12,051 nucleotides of DNA from JBBDRX01 sp040905245 (GCA_040905245.1 JBBDRX010000008.1:1-12051); one strand, 5' to 3'. Shown: positions 4,866-12,051, counted from the first letter of the stretch. The notes: a model not told the origin generated them from the sequence alone. A program made the numbers and translations.

Positions 4866-6842
4866 ATGAAAAATCACATATTAAATAGTACGAGAAAAGG
4901 TATCGCCATGTCGGGACTGGCGTTGTCACTTATGCTGCTTCTGACAGGTTGTCCGTCACAGGATTCCATGATGAGTTCGAGTGACGCTGCACAAAAAGTG
5001 TACGTCGCACCTGGAGAGTATGACGAGTACTACGCATTTCTTTCAGGTGGGTACAGTGGCCAGTTGAGTGTCTGGGGCCTGCCGTCTTCGCGAATGCTCA
5101 AGGAGATTGCGGTATTCTCACAGGATCCAACAACCGCGTATGGGTATTCAGAAGAGACTCGGGCATTGCTGGAGACCTCCTACGGGTTTATCCCCTGGGA
5201 CGACTCGCACCATCCACATTTGTCGCAGACGGAAGGAATGTCTGACGGCCGATGGATCTTTATCAATGCTAACAATACTCCGCGTATTGCACGACTGGAT
5301 TTGACAACATTCGAAACACAGGAGATTCTGGAACTCCCGAATACGGGCGGGAACCACGCCTCTTCGTTTGTGACGTCAAACAGTGAGTATGTGATCGGAG
5401 CCACCCGGTTCAGCATTCCCTATGAGAAAGATCTGGATGTTCCTATTGACAGCTATAAAGAGAACTTTGATGGAGCTCTCAGTTTTGTTGCTGTAGATCC
5501 GGAAAGCGGCCGTATGAACCTGGATTTTCAAATTTTGGTACCCCCGTACAACTACGATCTGGGCCGTCCAGGTAAAGGAGTTTCAGCAGACTGGGTCTTC
5601 TTTACAACCTACAACACCGAGGAAGCTCATACGCTGATGGAGGTCAATGCGTCCCGGAATGACAAGGATTATATTGCGGCGATTCATTGGACAGAGATTG
5701 TCGAATCGGTTAAAAATGGTGCGGGGCAGACGATGAGTGCCGAGTACTACCATAACTACTATGACGATGGTGGTATGGCTGTCTCCCATGTACAAAACGA
5801 AGTTACGGTACTCAGTATCGACGATATTGAGGGACACATCTACTTCCTTCCGACGCCGAAATCCCCACACGGTGTGGATCTGGATCCATCCGGCGAGCTG
5901 ATTGTGGCTGGAGGCAAGCTGGCGACAGTTATTCCTGTTCATTCATTTTCCCAAATGCTTGAGGCGATCGAGAATGAGGATTATGAGGGAGAGGTACGTG
6001 GAATTCCAATTCTGCGATATGAGTCGACCATTGCCGGTGAGGTGGAGAATCCCGGACTGGGCCCTTTGCATACGGAGTTTGACGGAGAAGGCCACGCCTA
6101 TACGTCGGTGTACATTTCATCGGAGATTGTGAAGTGGTCTCTGGAAACATTTGAAGTTGTAGACCGGATTGACTCCTACTACTCCATTGGCCACCTGTTG
6201 ATCACCGGTGGTGATACTGTAGATCCGGATGCCCGGTATATGCTGGGGTTGACCAAAACAGCCAAGGATCGATTTTTGCCAACCGGCCCCAAACAGAACC
6301 ATCCGGCTCAGCTTTACGATATATCCGGCGGTCGAATGGAGTTGATCTATGACTTCCCGACGGTTGGTGAGCCTCACTATGCACAGGCGATTGCCTCTTC
6401 CAAAATCATGGGGAATACGAAACAGATCTATGAAATGGAAGAGAACAACCATGAGCATGCGACCAGAGGTGCAGGAAGTGCCCGGGTCGAACGGGATGGG
6501 GATGTGGTTCGGGTCTATATGACCAGTATTCGAAGCAACTTCCGGCCCGATAACATTGAAGGTGTCAAGGTGGGAGACACCGTATACATCCACCTGACGA
6601 ATCTGGAGCAGGAGTGGGATGTGGTACACGGCATTGGAATCAAGGGAGCCAATACGTCCGAACTATTGGTGGTTCCCGGACAGACAAAAACACTGAAATG
6701 GGAACCCAAAAGGCCAGGGATCTATCCGTTCTACTGTACGGCTTTCTGTTCTGCGTTGCACCAGGAGATGTCGGGATACGTTCGCGTTTCCGAGGCGGAC
6801 AGTGATGTCGATTTGGGTTGGACGACAGGTGGAGAAATCTGA
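4866..6842 (+). CDS. nosZ: Clade II (Sec-dependent) nitrous oxide reductase NosZ
   Basis: This 658-residue enzyme reduces N2O to N2. Its leader lacks a twin-arginine motif; it has basic Lys2, Arg10 and Lys11, a hydrophobic stretch and an LTGC lipobox at Cys29, so a Sec-exported, probably lipidated protein is predicted. The beta-propeller domain carries the CuZ histidines: His115, His116 and His118 (DDSHHPH), His164 (GGNH), and candidates His335 (SPHGVD), His402, His443 and His504. The C-terminal cupredoxin domain (about 540-642) has the CuA ligands His588, Cys624, Cys628, His632 and Met635 in YCTAFCSALHQEM. Residue 626, whose backbone oxygen binds CuA, is Ala; Trp is usual in clade I. ATG 4866 supplies the basic n-region; an internal ATG at 4908 has a better AAAGG site but would remove all positive charges. 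Confidence 0.97.
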   Translation: MKNHILNSTRKGIAMSGLALSLMLLLTGCPSQDSMMSSSDAAQKVYVAPGEYDEYYAFLSGGYSGQLSVWGLPSSRMLKEIAVFSQDPTTAYGYSEETRALLETSYGFIPWDDSHHPHLSQTEGMSDGRWIFINANNTPRIARLDLTTFETQEILELPNTGGNHASSFVTSNSEYVIGATRFSIPYEKDLDVPIDSYKENFDGALSFVAVDPESGRMNLDFQILVPPYNYDLGRPGKGVSADWVFFTTYNTEEAHTLMEVNASRNDKDYIAAIHWTEIVESVKNGAGQTMSAEYYHNYYDDGGMAVSHVQNEVTVLSIDDIEGHIYFLPTPKSPHGVDLDPSGELIVAGGKLATVIPVHSFSQMLEAIENEDYEGEVRGIPILRYESTIAGEVENPGLGPLHTEFDGEGHAYTSVYISSEIVKWSLETFEVVDRIDSYYSIGHLLITGGDTVDPDARYMLGLTKTAKDRFLPTGPKQNHPAQLYDISGGRMELIYDFPTVGEPHYAQAIASSKIMGNTKQIYEMEENNHEHATRGAGSARVERDGDVVRVYMTSIRSNFRPDNIEGVKVGDTVYIHLTNLEQEWDVVHGIGIKGANTSELLVVPGQTKTLKWEPKRPGIYPFYCTAFCSALHQEMSGYVRVSEADSDVDLGWTTGGEI

Positions 6843-6859
6843 GAAGTTGAGTGAGACTG

Positions 6860-6888
6860 TCCTGCACTCTGTAAGCCCGAGTGCAGGA
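6860..6888 (+). other. First of two stem-loops after nosZ
   Basis: TCCTGCACTC (6860-6869) and GAGTGCAGGA (6879-6888) are exact reverse complements, giving a 10-bp stem with a 9-base loop, 17 bases after the nosZ stop. No T-run follows, so it resembles a 3' stabilising or processing structure more than a classical terminator. Confidence 0.55.
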
Positions 6889-6894
6889 TCCCCT

Positions 6895-6924
6895 ATCCGG
6901 GTTCGGTTGAAACCGAACCCGGAT
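6895..6924 (+). terminator. Second, 13-bp stem-loop after nosZ (attenuator-like)
   Basis: ATCCGGGTTCGGTT (6895-6908) and AACCGAACCCGGAT (6911-6924) are perfect inverted repeats. They fold into a 13-bp GC-rich stem with a TGAA loop. The following bases CTCTAAATAA are not a U-run. Six bases separate it from the first stem-loop. It may block 3' exonucleases or partly terminate transcription between nosZ and the accessory genes. Confidence 0.55.
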
Positions 6925-6975
6925 CTCTAAATAATGTACGAGATCGACTAATCTTGTCAGAGACGGAGTAGAACT

Positions 6976-7554
6976 ATGAAAATGTCAAAAACATCCAGAA
7001 CAGCTATGCTGATGGCAGCACTGATGCTGGTGCCTCTCTACTGGATTCCGTTCTGGACGATTTCGATGAGTGCTCCCCAGTTTCCGGGAGGGATCGGAAT
7101 GCATATACAGATCAATGATTTGACGGGACATAACCGGCACGATATTCAGAGCATCAATACACTGAACCATTACATCGGGATGAAAGAGATCAACAAAGAG
7201 GATTTTCGGGAGTTTGCGGTGATTCCATGGATTATCGGATTCATGGTTGCTCTTGGTGTGGTAGCTGCCATGCAGGGAAATCCTGTATGGATTCGAATCT
7301 GGTTGGGTCTGATGATTCTATTGGGAGTTGTCGGGTTTGTCGATTATTACATGTGGGGATATGACTATGGCCACAACCTCAGTCCGGATGCCCCAATCAA
7401 AGTGCCGGGTATGAGCTATCAACCTCCCCTGCTCGGATGTAAACAGCTTCTGAACATAAATGCCTGTTCCTGGCCATACATCGGTTCCATCTTTATGGCA
7501 GCTTCCGTTGGGCTTGCAGGATTTGCGGAGTGGAGGAGAGACAATGAGAAATAG
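6976..7554 (+). CDS. NosB-like four-helix membrane protein of clade II nos clusters
   Basis: A 192-residue integral membrane protein. Predicted helices are at about 10-30, 82-100, 105-123 and 166-184. Basic residues at the N-terminus (Lys2, Lys5, Arg8), in the short loop near Arg107 and at the C-terminus (Arg187-Arg188) put both ends in the cytoplasm. The two large loops (31-81 and 124-165) then face the periplasm and hold most of the potential metal ligands: Met42-His43, His52, His55, His65, Met69, His133, Cys155 and Cys164, with the distinctive runs LNHYIGMKEI and MWGYDYGHNL. It follows nosZ, as NosB does in clade II clusters. The function is unknown; a role in NosZ maturation, copper handling or electron supply is inference from context. 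GGAG at 6965-6968 precedes the ATG. Confidence 0.7.
   Translation: MKMSKTSRTAMLMAALMLVPLYWIPFWTISMSAPQFPGGIGMHIQINDLTGHNRHDIQSINTLNHYIGMKEINKEDFREFAVIPWIIGFMVALGVVAAMQGNPVWIRIWLGLMILLGVVGFVDYYMWGYDYGHNLSPDAPIKVPGMSYQPPLLGCKQLLNINACSWPYIGSIFMAASVGLAGFAEWRRDNEK
7532..7538 (+). promoter_or_regulatory. Ribosome binding site that selects the nosL1 start
   Basis: GGAGGAG lies 5 bases before the ATG at 7544, inside the end of the NosB-like gene. The frame is open upstream to 7460, but that extension would put 28 residues before a textbook lipoprotein signal, so 7544 is the start. Confidence 0.75.
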
Positions 7555-8131
7555 GCGAATGTGGTGGCCGCAACGGGTACTGTTGGTGATTCTGGTTTCG
7601 GGAGGGATATTTACCGGCTGTGTGTCGGATAAGACTCCTAAGATGGAAGCAACTTCCGAGGTGGAGGAACTCTCTTACGGTGAAGATGTATGCGCACTGA
7701 CCGGCGATGTGATCAAAACAGTTCGGTATGGTGGCCGGATGACACTTCAGAACGGTAAAGCATTGAACTTCATGTCGGTCGAGTGTCTGGCGGCCTACTA
7801 TATACAGATGCAGGATGCGAAAGAGATCAGCCGTATGCAGGTGGTCGACTTTACGCACGGTACTCGCCTGATGGATGTGAACAAGATGGTGTACCTGAAT
7901 AGTCGGTTGAGGCCCAGCCCGAACGGCCTTTCCCTCACAGCTATTGAAGCGGCCGACACCAAAATGAGAAGCTATATCTATGACGCCTATCCAGGCCCGA
8001 TGCTGGAATGGGACGAGGTACTGGAGTTGGTTGGGGAAAAATGGAATTTGCCAGTTGCGGAGCGACAAAGTGGGAGCGAAAATGAGGAGCCGTCCGGCGG
8101 CAAAAACTGGATCATGGGAGGATTACAATGA
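7544..8131 (+). CDS. NosL-family lipoprotein, degenerate copper-site paralogue
   Basis: A 195-residue lipoprotein: a strongly basic start (Arg2, Arg4, Arg5), hydrophobic 12-22 and an FTGC lipobox with Cys26. The body follows the NosL layout: a Cys-containing motif near the mature N-terminus, a repeated hydrophobic strand, FMSVECLAAYY (76-86), MVYLNS (115-120) and a SPNG element (125-128). NosL proteins carry Cu(I) to the NosDFY complex for NosZ assembly. Here the canonical CxxCxM is reduced to CALTGDV (only Cys50 left), and the SPMG found in the next gene reads SPNG. The site may be altered or lost, pointing to a partner or structural role. It overlaps the upstream gene by 11 bp and nosL2 by ATGA. 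The polar C-terminal tail (172-195) is unlike its neighbour. Confidence 0.72.
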   Translation: MRNRRMWWPQRVLLVILVSGGIFTGCVSDKTPKMEATSEVEELSYGEDVCALTGDVIKTVRYGGRMTLQNGKALNFMSVECLAAYYIQMQDAKEISRMQVVDFTHGTRLMDVNKMVYLNSRLRPSPNGLSLTAIEAADTKMRSYIYDAYPGPMLEWDEVLELVGEKWNLPVAERQSGSENEEPSGGKNWIMGGLQ

Positions 8132-8595
8132 GCGGGAAACAACATTCGACACCGTTCCTGTTGATGGTTCTGTTCCTGGCAATACAGGGGTGTTCACCGG
8201 GCCCCAGAGAGTTGCAGTACGGGCAGGAGGAGTGTTCCCATTGCCGTATGATGTTGACAGAACCCGAATACGCCTCCCAAATCGTCATGAGCCGGGGTCG
8301 TGTCTATGCTTTTGACTCTATTGAGTGTATGATTGCCTATAAAACGGAGCATGAGAGCCCGGAGAATATCCATTCTCTGTGGGTGCCCGATTTTTCCGGA
8401 AACGGCGGGTGGCTGAACGCGCAGGAGGCGTACTTTCTGCGGAGTGATACTCTGCGCAGTCCAATGGGGCTTTATCTGTCTGCTCATGCGAATGAGGAAG
8501 GTGCCGACAGGCTTCTCGAACAGTATGGAGGGGAGCGAATGAACTGGATTCAGGCGGGAGACTATGTCTGGACAGAGTGGGGGTTGAACCGATAG
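8128..8595 (+). CDS. nosL: NosL copper chaperone (canonical CxxCxM)
   Basis: A 155-residue lipoprotein with hydrophobic 10-19 and a lipobox IQGC, Cys22 being the anchor. The NosL metal motif EECSHCRMM is complete (Cys36, Cys39, Met41). Further family features are AFDSIECMIAY (61-71), the AYFLRSD strand (101-107) and SPMG (111-114). NosL binds Cu(I) outside the cytoplasm and passes it to NosD of the NosDFY transporter complex for building the copper sites of NosZ. The ATG overlaps the upstream stop (ATGA) and has GGAGG at 8117-8121. It lies three bases before nosD, as expected for a chaperone that docks on NosDFY. Confidence 0.92.
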   Translation: MSGKQHSTPFLLMVLFLAIQGCSPGPRELQYGQEECSHCRMMLTEPEYASQIVMSRGRVYAFDSIECMIAYKTEHESPENIHSLWVPDFSGNGGWLNAQEAYFLRSDTLRSPMGLYLSAHANEEGADRLLEQYGGERMNWIQAGDYVWTEWGLNR

Positions 8596-8598
8596 GAC

Positions 8599-9867
8599 AT
8601 GGGAAATAGAAACGTCATAGAGTTGATGGGCAGATGGGTGATTGTCGGTGCATTTTGGGGCTGGGTGTTCCTCTTGACGCCAGCTCACGGGCAGTGGCTG
8701 GTAGATTCGGACGGGAATCTGAACTCTATCTCTGAAGCGATTGCGCTGGCCTCGGAAGGAGATACGATCGAGGTCGCGTCCGGTATCTACTTTGAACACG
8801 ATCTGGTTATTGATAAATCGATATCAATAATTGGTGCAGATGGGGCGGTCATTGATGGTGAGGGGAAGGGTTCACTGATTGTGATCCGGGCAGACGGGGT
8901 TACGATCGAGGGGTTAACACTTCGCAATACCGGATTCAGTCATGTATATGATTACGCCGCGATCCTGATTGAGGAGGCGGCGGACCCAAAAATCCTGAAC
9001 AATAGATTGGAGAATATCTTTTTTGGCATTTATCTGGCCGAAACTCGGGGAGGAGAGATTCGGGGAAATTCGATTCAGTCCGGTGAGCATCGGGAGGCAG
9101 CATCCGGAAACGGCATTCATCTCTGGAATGCGACCGGGCCGGCTGTCGTCGAAAACCGGATTCAGGGTCAACGCGATGGTATCTATCTGGAGTTTGTGAC
9201 CAATGCGGAGATTCGGGGAAACATCAGCCTGGAGAACAACCGATATGGGCTTCACTTTATGTTTTCCAACGACTGCCGCTATGTAGCAAACGAGTTTCGG
9301 CGGAATGGTGCCGGAGTCGCCGTCATGTACTCCTCTCGTGTAGAAATGGTAGAGAATCGATTCCTGGAGAATTGGGGCGGGTCTTCTTACGGGTTGCTTC
9401 TTAAGGATATGACAGAGAGCCTGGTGGCCCATAATGAGTTTTCCGAGAATACGACGGCCATCTTTTCGGAGGGCAGCTCAAAAATGGAAGTCAGGGACAA
9501 TCGGTTTGAGTTGAACGGCTGGGCGATCAAGATCCGGTCCAATAGCAGAAATAACCGATTTACCGGGAATCAGTTTATTGAGAATACGTTTGATGTGGGA
9601 ACCGACAGCCGTCGGAACCCCAACCTGTTCGAACAAAACTACTGGAGCCACTATGAAGGGTACGACCTGAATCGGGATGGCATCGGGGATGTCCCCTATC
9701 GTCCGGTTCGGCTATTCTCCATGATGATTGAGCGATACCCCTCTTCGATGATACTGCTGCGAAGCCTGTTGATCGGCATTCTGGATGCAGCCGAGCGAGT
9801 ATTTCCGGTATTGACCCCGGCAGATCTTGTGGACGAAATGCCACTAATGGAGCGGAACCATGATTGA
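8599..9867 (+). CDS. nosD: NosD, periplasmic beta-helix subunit of the NosDFY complex
   Basis: A 422-residue protein with a signal peptide (hydrophobic 13-26, cleavage near AHG at 29-31). The body is a right-handed parallel beta-helix built of repeats with N-R/N-x-I and G-I/L-Y/H patterns (for example NRLENIFFGIYLAETRGGEI, GNGIHLWNA, RDGIYLEF, RYGLHFMF), the CASH/NosD repeat type. The family ending is seen: a GYDLNRDGIGDVPY segment (about 355-368), a RPVRLFSMMIERYP segment, and the acidic PADLVDEMPLM close. NosD receives copper from NosL and works with the ABC transporter NosFY to assemble the CuZ site of NosZ. An alternative start at 8626 would also leave a signal sequence; 8599 is kept because it gives normal spacing to nosL. 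It overlaps nosF by 8 bp. Confidence 0.95.
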   Translation: MGNRNVIELMGRWVIVGAFWGWVFLLTPAHGQWLVDSDGNLNSISEAIALASEGDTIEVASGIYFEHDLVIDKSISIIGADGAVIDGEGKGSLIVIRADGVTIEGLTLRNTGFSHVYDYAAILIEEAADPKILNNRLENIFFGIYLAETRGGEIRGNSIQSGEHREAASGNGIHLWNATGPAVVENRIQGQRDGIYLEFVTNAEIRGNISLENNRYGLHFMFSNDCRYVANEFRRNGAGVAVMYSSRVEMVENRFLENWGGSSYGLLLKDMTESLVAHNEFSENTTAIFSEGSSKMEVRDNRFELNGWAIKIRSNSRNNRFTGNQFIENTFDVGTDSRRNPNLFEQNYWSHYEGYDLNRDGIGDVPYRPVRLFSMMIERYPSSMILLRSLLIGILDAAERVFPVLTPADLVDEMPLMERNHD

Positions 9868-10567
9868 TATCAGCCAGTTGAAAAAGTCTTTTGGCGGACG
9901 AAGCGTTCTGGATGGATTGAGTGTTCAGATACCGGCGGGCCAGGCGACCGGGTTGATCGGCCCGAACGGTGCCGGAAAGACGACACTGATCAAATCCATC
10001 CTGGGTTTGGTTAAACCCGACAGTGGAGAGATTACGATTCAGGGAAAAAAATTGAACGGGCACTGGATGTACCGCAAAGAGATTGGATACATGCCGCAGG
10101 TGGCTCGTTACCCGGAAAAGATGAAGGTTCACGAGCTTTTTTCGTTCATCAGGAATCTCAGAGGAGAAGAGGCCCTTTATGAACAGGAATTAATCGACCG
10201 GTTTCAGTTGAGATCGGAGCTGGAGAAACCGCTCAGTGTACTGTCCGGGGGAAACCGGCAGAAGGCGGGAGCGGTATTGGCCATGATGTTTGCCCCCTCT
10301 ATTCTTTTTCTGGACGAACCGACAGCGGGACTGGATCCCCGATCCAGCCTGCGGTTTAAAGAGACCGTACATCAGGAGATCGATCGGGGAAAGACGGTGT
10401 TAATTACCTCGCATATCATGAGTGAACTGGAGCAGCTGGTCTCTCACGTAATCTTCGTTCTGGATGGACGAGTGCGATTCTACGGAAGCCTGGAAACCCT
10501 CTTCTCGGAGGTTGGCGGAAAACGGCTGGAACCAGCCATTGCAGCAATGATGGAGGAGGATGAATGA
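9860..10567 (+). CDS. nosF: NosF, ABC transporter ATPase of NosDFY
   Basis: A 235-residue cytoplasmic ATPase with all ABC motifs: Walker A GPNGAGKTT (34-42), Q-loop Gln80 in MPQVARYP, signature LSGGNRQK (128-135), Walker B ILFLDEP (148-154), D-loop GLDP and switch His185 in ITSH. It hydrolyses ATP to drive the NosY membrane subunit that, with NosD, is needed for NosZ copper-site assembly. The YMPQVARYPEKMKVHELF segment is typical of NosF rather than general drug or heme exporters. The start at 9860 has GGAG at 9849-9852 and overlaps the nosD stop by 8 bp; the end overlaps nosY by ATGA. Nothing indicates degeneration. Confidence 0.95.
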   Translation: MIDISQLKKSFGGRSVLDGLSVQIPAGQATGLIGPNGAGKTTLIKSILGLVKPDSGEITIQGKKLNGHWMYRKEIGYMPQVARYPEKMKVHELFSFIRNLRGEEALYEQELIDRFQLRSELEKPLSVLSGGNRQKAGAVLAMMFAPSILFLDEPTAGLDPRSSLRFKETVHQEIDRGKTVLITSHIMSELEQLVSHVIFVLDGRVRFYGSLETLFSEVGGKRLEPAIAAMMEEDE

Positions 10568-11358
10568 AATTCCGATGGTGGCATATTGTACGCAGTGAGT
10601 GGATTTCCCTTTTACGGGGGAAATGGATTCTTGGGTACGCATTGATTTTTCTGCTGCTTACCGACATGATGCTTCGGTTCGGGCAGAGTGGCCCGGAAGT
10701 CCTTCTGAGCCTCTCCAACGTGATGCTACTTTTTGTCCCTCTGGTGGGTATGATCTACGGAACATTGTATATCTATCAGTCAAAAGAGTTTATTGAGCTG
10801 TTACTCACCCAGCCAATAGACCGGCGGTCCATCTATCGAGGACTCTTTCTTGGCATCTCTACGCCATTGATGGGCGCCTTCGTCGCGGGGGGAGGCTTGC
10901 CGATGATCTGGCATGGCCTGGTACGAGATCATCTCTATGCTGCTGTTCTTGTGCTTGGCCTGGGTGGGATGCTGACGGTTCTGTTTGCGGCTATCGGGTT
11001 TTTAATCGGGCTTCTTTTCTATGAAGATCGAATCAAAGGATTCGGGTTCACGATGGTGATCTGGCTCTTTCTGGCCATTCTTTATGACGGGTTGATTCTT
11101 TTGTTGGTGGCCGTTCTCGGAGATTATCCCGTAGATCAGCTGATTCTCGGGATCACCATGGTCAATCCGGTGGATCTGGCCCGGATTCTCATTCTTCTGG
11201 AGTTTGATATTTCTGCCCTGATGGGGTATACCGGGGCGATCTTCCGACAATTTTTCGGATCTTCCACGGGAGTTATTGTTGCCGGGGCTATCCTGCTTGT
11301 CTGGCTAATCTGGCCGATTTACGCAGGGCAAAAACAGTTTGAAAGAAAAGATTTCTGA
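10564..11358 (+). CDS. nosY: NosY, membrane subunit of the NosDFY ABC complex
   Basis: A 264-residue ABC-2-type permease with about six hydrophobic segments (roughly 20-37, 50-70, 95-113, 125-152, 161-186, 235-257). A cytoplasmic coupling region between the second and third helices contains EFIELLLTQPIDRRSIYRG (75-93), and the family motif NPVDLAR is at 201-207. It forms the transmembrane part that couples NosF ATP hydrolysis to NosD. The gene starts with a strong GGAGGAGG (10552-10559) inside nosF and overlaps it by 4 bp. Its stop overlaps the ATG of the next gene (TGATG), so translation is probably coupled to hemN. Confidence 0.94.
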   Translation: MKFRWWHIVRSEWISLLRGKWILGYALIFLLLTDMMLRFGQSGPEVLLSLSNVMLLFVPLVGMIYGTLYIYQSKEFIELLLTQPIDRRSIYRGLFLGISTPLMGAFVAGGGLPMIWHGLVRDHLYAAVLVLGLGGMLTVLFAAIGFLIGLLFYEDRIKGFGFTMVIWLFLAILYDGLILLLVAVLGDYPVDQLILGITMVNPVDLARILILLEFDISALMGYTGAIFRQFFGSSTGVIVAGAILLVWLIWPIYAGQKQFERKDF

Positions 11359-12051
11359 TGAATGTTCCATTCCACCTTGTGGAGAAGTACAATGTACCGG
11401 GCCCCCGGTACACCTCTTATCCGACAGCGGTGGAATTCGGGGCTGATCTGTCGAAAACGAAGCAGGAGAAGCGCTGGCGAAATACGCTTCAACGGGATCG
11501 GTCCGGGCCCGGTGCAAGAGGCCTCTCTCTCTATTTTCATATTCCTTTTTGCTACTCTCTCTGCTGGTACTGTGGCTGCACGAAGGTGATTACCAGAAAC
11601 AGTGACCGGGGGGACCTCTATCTGGACTATCTGGAGAAGGAGATGAATTTGACTCTCGATTCGTTTGATGCACGCGGTCCGGTTCGCCAGGTTCATTTCG
11701 GGGGAGGTACCCCGACCTTTCTCCGGCCGGGCCAACTGGACCGCCTCGGGGAATTGATTCACGAACGCTTTCCGGTCGATTCCGAGACCGAATTCAGTGT
11801 GGAAATTGACCCCCGCCGGTGCGACAGGGATCGGATCGAGGCGCTGCGACGGATGGGGTGTAACCGCGCGTCTCTCGGGGTTCAGGATACCAATCCGGAC
11901 GTTCAGGAGGCGATTCATCGGATTCAGCCATTTGAGATGACCCGGGATGTAACAGCGATGCTTCGGTCTGTGGGGATCGGCCGGATTAATCTGGACTTGA
12001 TTTACGGCCTCCCAGTTCAGACAATTCAGAGCTTTCAGCAAACCCTGGACC
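11358..12051 (+). CDS. hemN: Oxygen-independent coproporphyrinogen III oxidase HemN, 5' part
   Basis: The frame opens at an ATG overlapping the nosY stop by one base and stays open to the window edge (231 codons), so the gene is truncated by the window. The product is a radical SAM enzyme that decarboxylates coproporphyrinogen III without oxygen for haem synthesis. HemN-specific features are YTSYPTA (18-24), the cluster motif HIPFCYSLCWYCGC with Cys65, Cys69, Cys72 plus the extra Cys74, HFGGGTPTFL (113-122), EIDPR (149-153) and SLGVQD (172-177). The Cys-x3-Cys-x2-Cys-x-Cys form distinguishes HemN from the HemW/HutW relatives, which lack the YTSYPTA start. Its link to the nos genes makes sense because anaerobic growth needs oxygen-independent haem for cytochromes. 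A long opposite-strand frame over the same bases is a shadow. Confidence 0.93.
   Translation, partial: MNVPFHLVEKYNVPGPRYTSYPTAVEFGADLSKTKQEKRWRNTLQRDRSGPGARGLSLYFHIPFCYSLCWYCGCTKVITRNSDRGDLYLDYLEKEMNLTLDSFDARGPVRQVHFGGGTPTFLRPGQLDRLGELIHERFPVDSETEFSVEIDPRRCDRDRIEALRRMGCNRASLGVQDTNPDVQEAIHRIQPFEMTRDVTAMLRSVGIGRINLDLIYGLPVQTIQSFQQTLD

Noticed and set aside
7493..8068. 191-residue minus-strand open frame
   Set aside because: Opposite nosL1, no domain or plausible start context.
8194..8799. 201-residue minus-strand open frame
   Set aside because: Opposite nosL2 and nosD, low-complexity shadow without family features.
11319..12041. 240-residue minus-strand open frame
   Set aside because: Lies opposite hemN, whose radical SAM motifs are unmistakable; the antisense frame has no recognisable domain.

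Overview
The window is one co-oriented (+ strand) block of copper-dependent denitrification genes. Reading from the left: the last 26 codons of a copper nitrite reductase (nirK); a nirV-like exported FGE/SUMF1-fold protein; an SCO-type copper chaperone; two small exported cupredoxins of different classes; a di-iron Fe-S repair protein (RIC/ScdA/YtfE); an Rrf2-family regulator with three cysteines at NsrR/IscR-like positions; then the nitrous oxide reductase region: a lipoprotein cytochrome c, clade II (Sec-type) nosZ, a four-helix NosB-like membrane protein, two tandem NosL-family lipoproteins, nosD, nosF and nosY. The block ends with the 5' part of hemN (oxygen-independent coproporphyrinogen III oxidase), which runs off the right edge.

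Organism: the Sec/lipoprotein-type clade II NosZ, the absence of nosR and nosX, the nirK-nirV-SCO-cupredoxin arrangement, the moderate base composition and the clear Shine-Dalgarno sequences suggest a member of the Bacteroidota/Balneolota/Rhodothermota group. This is inferred from gene content and sequence style only; no marker gene is present.

Layout: bases 1-3269 form a tightly packed nitrite-reduction unit (ends overlap by 4-8 bp for nirV/SCO/cupredoxin 1, then gaps of about 50 bp). Bases 3270-3606 hold no convincing gene but contain a 14-bp palindrome. The regulator (3607-4059) ends in an intrinsic terminator whose stem contains the stop codon. A short AT-rich intergenic region (4076-4264) carries a dyad that could be an operator for the nos unit. 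From 4265 to the window end the nos genes follow each other, with RNA hairpins on both sides of nosZ and overlapping junctions at nosB-like/nosL1, nosL1/nosL2, nosD/nosF, nosF/nosY and nosY/hemN.

How the genes fit together: NirK reduces nitrite to NO, the cupredoxins are candidate electron donors, and SCO, NosL, NosDFY and possibly the NosB-like protein handle copper for the periplasmic or surface enzymes. RIC and the Rrf2 regulator are the expected response to NO damage and NO signalling. The lipoprotein cytochrome c probably feeds NosZ, which reduces N2O to N2. HemN would supply haem when oxygen is absent. No NO reductase (nor) gene is seen in the window, so NO to N2O conversion must be encoded elsewhere or be done by a partner organism.
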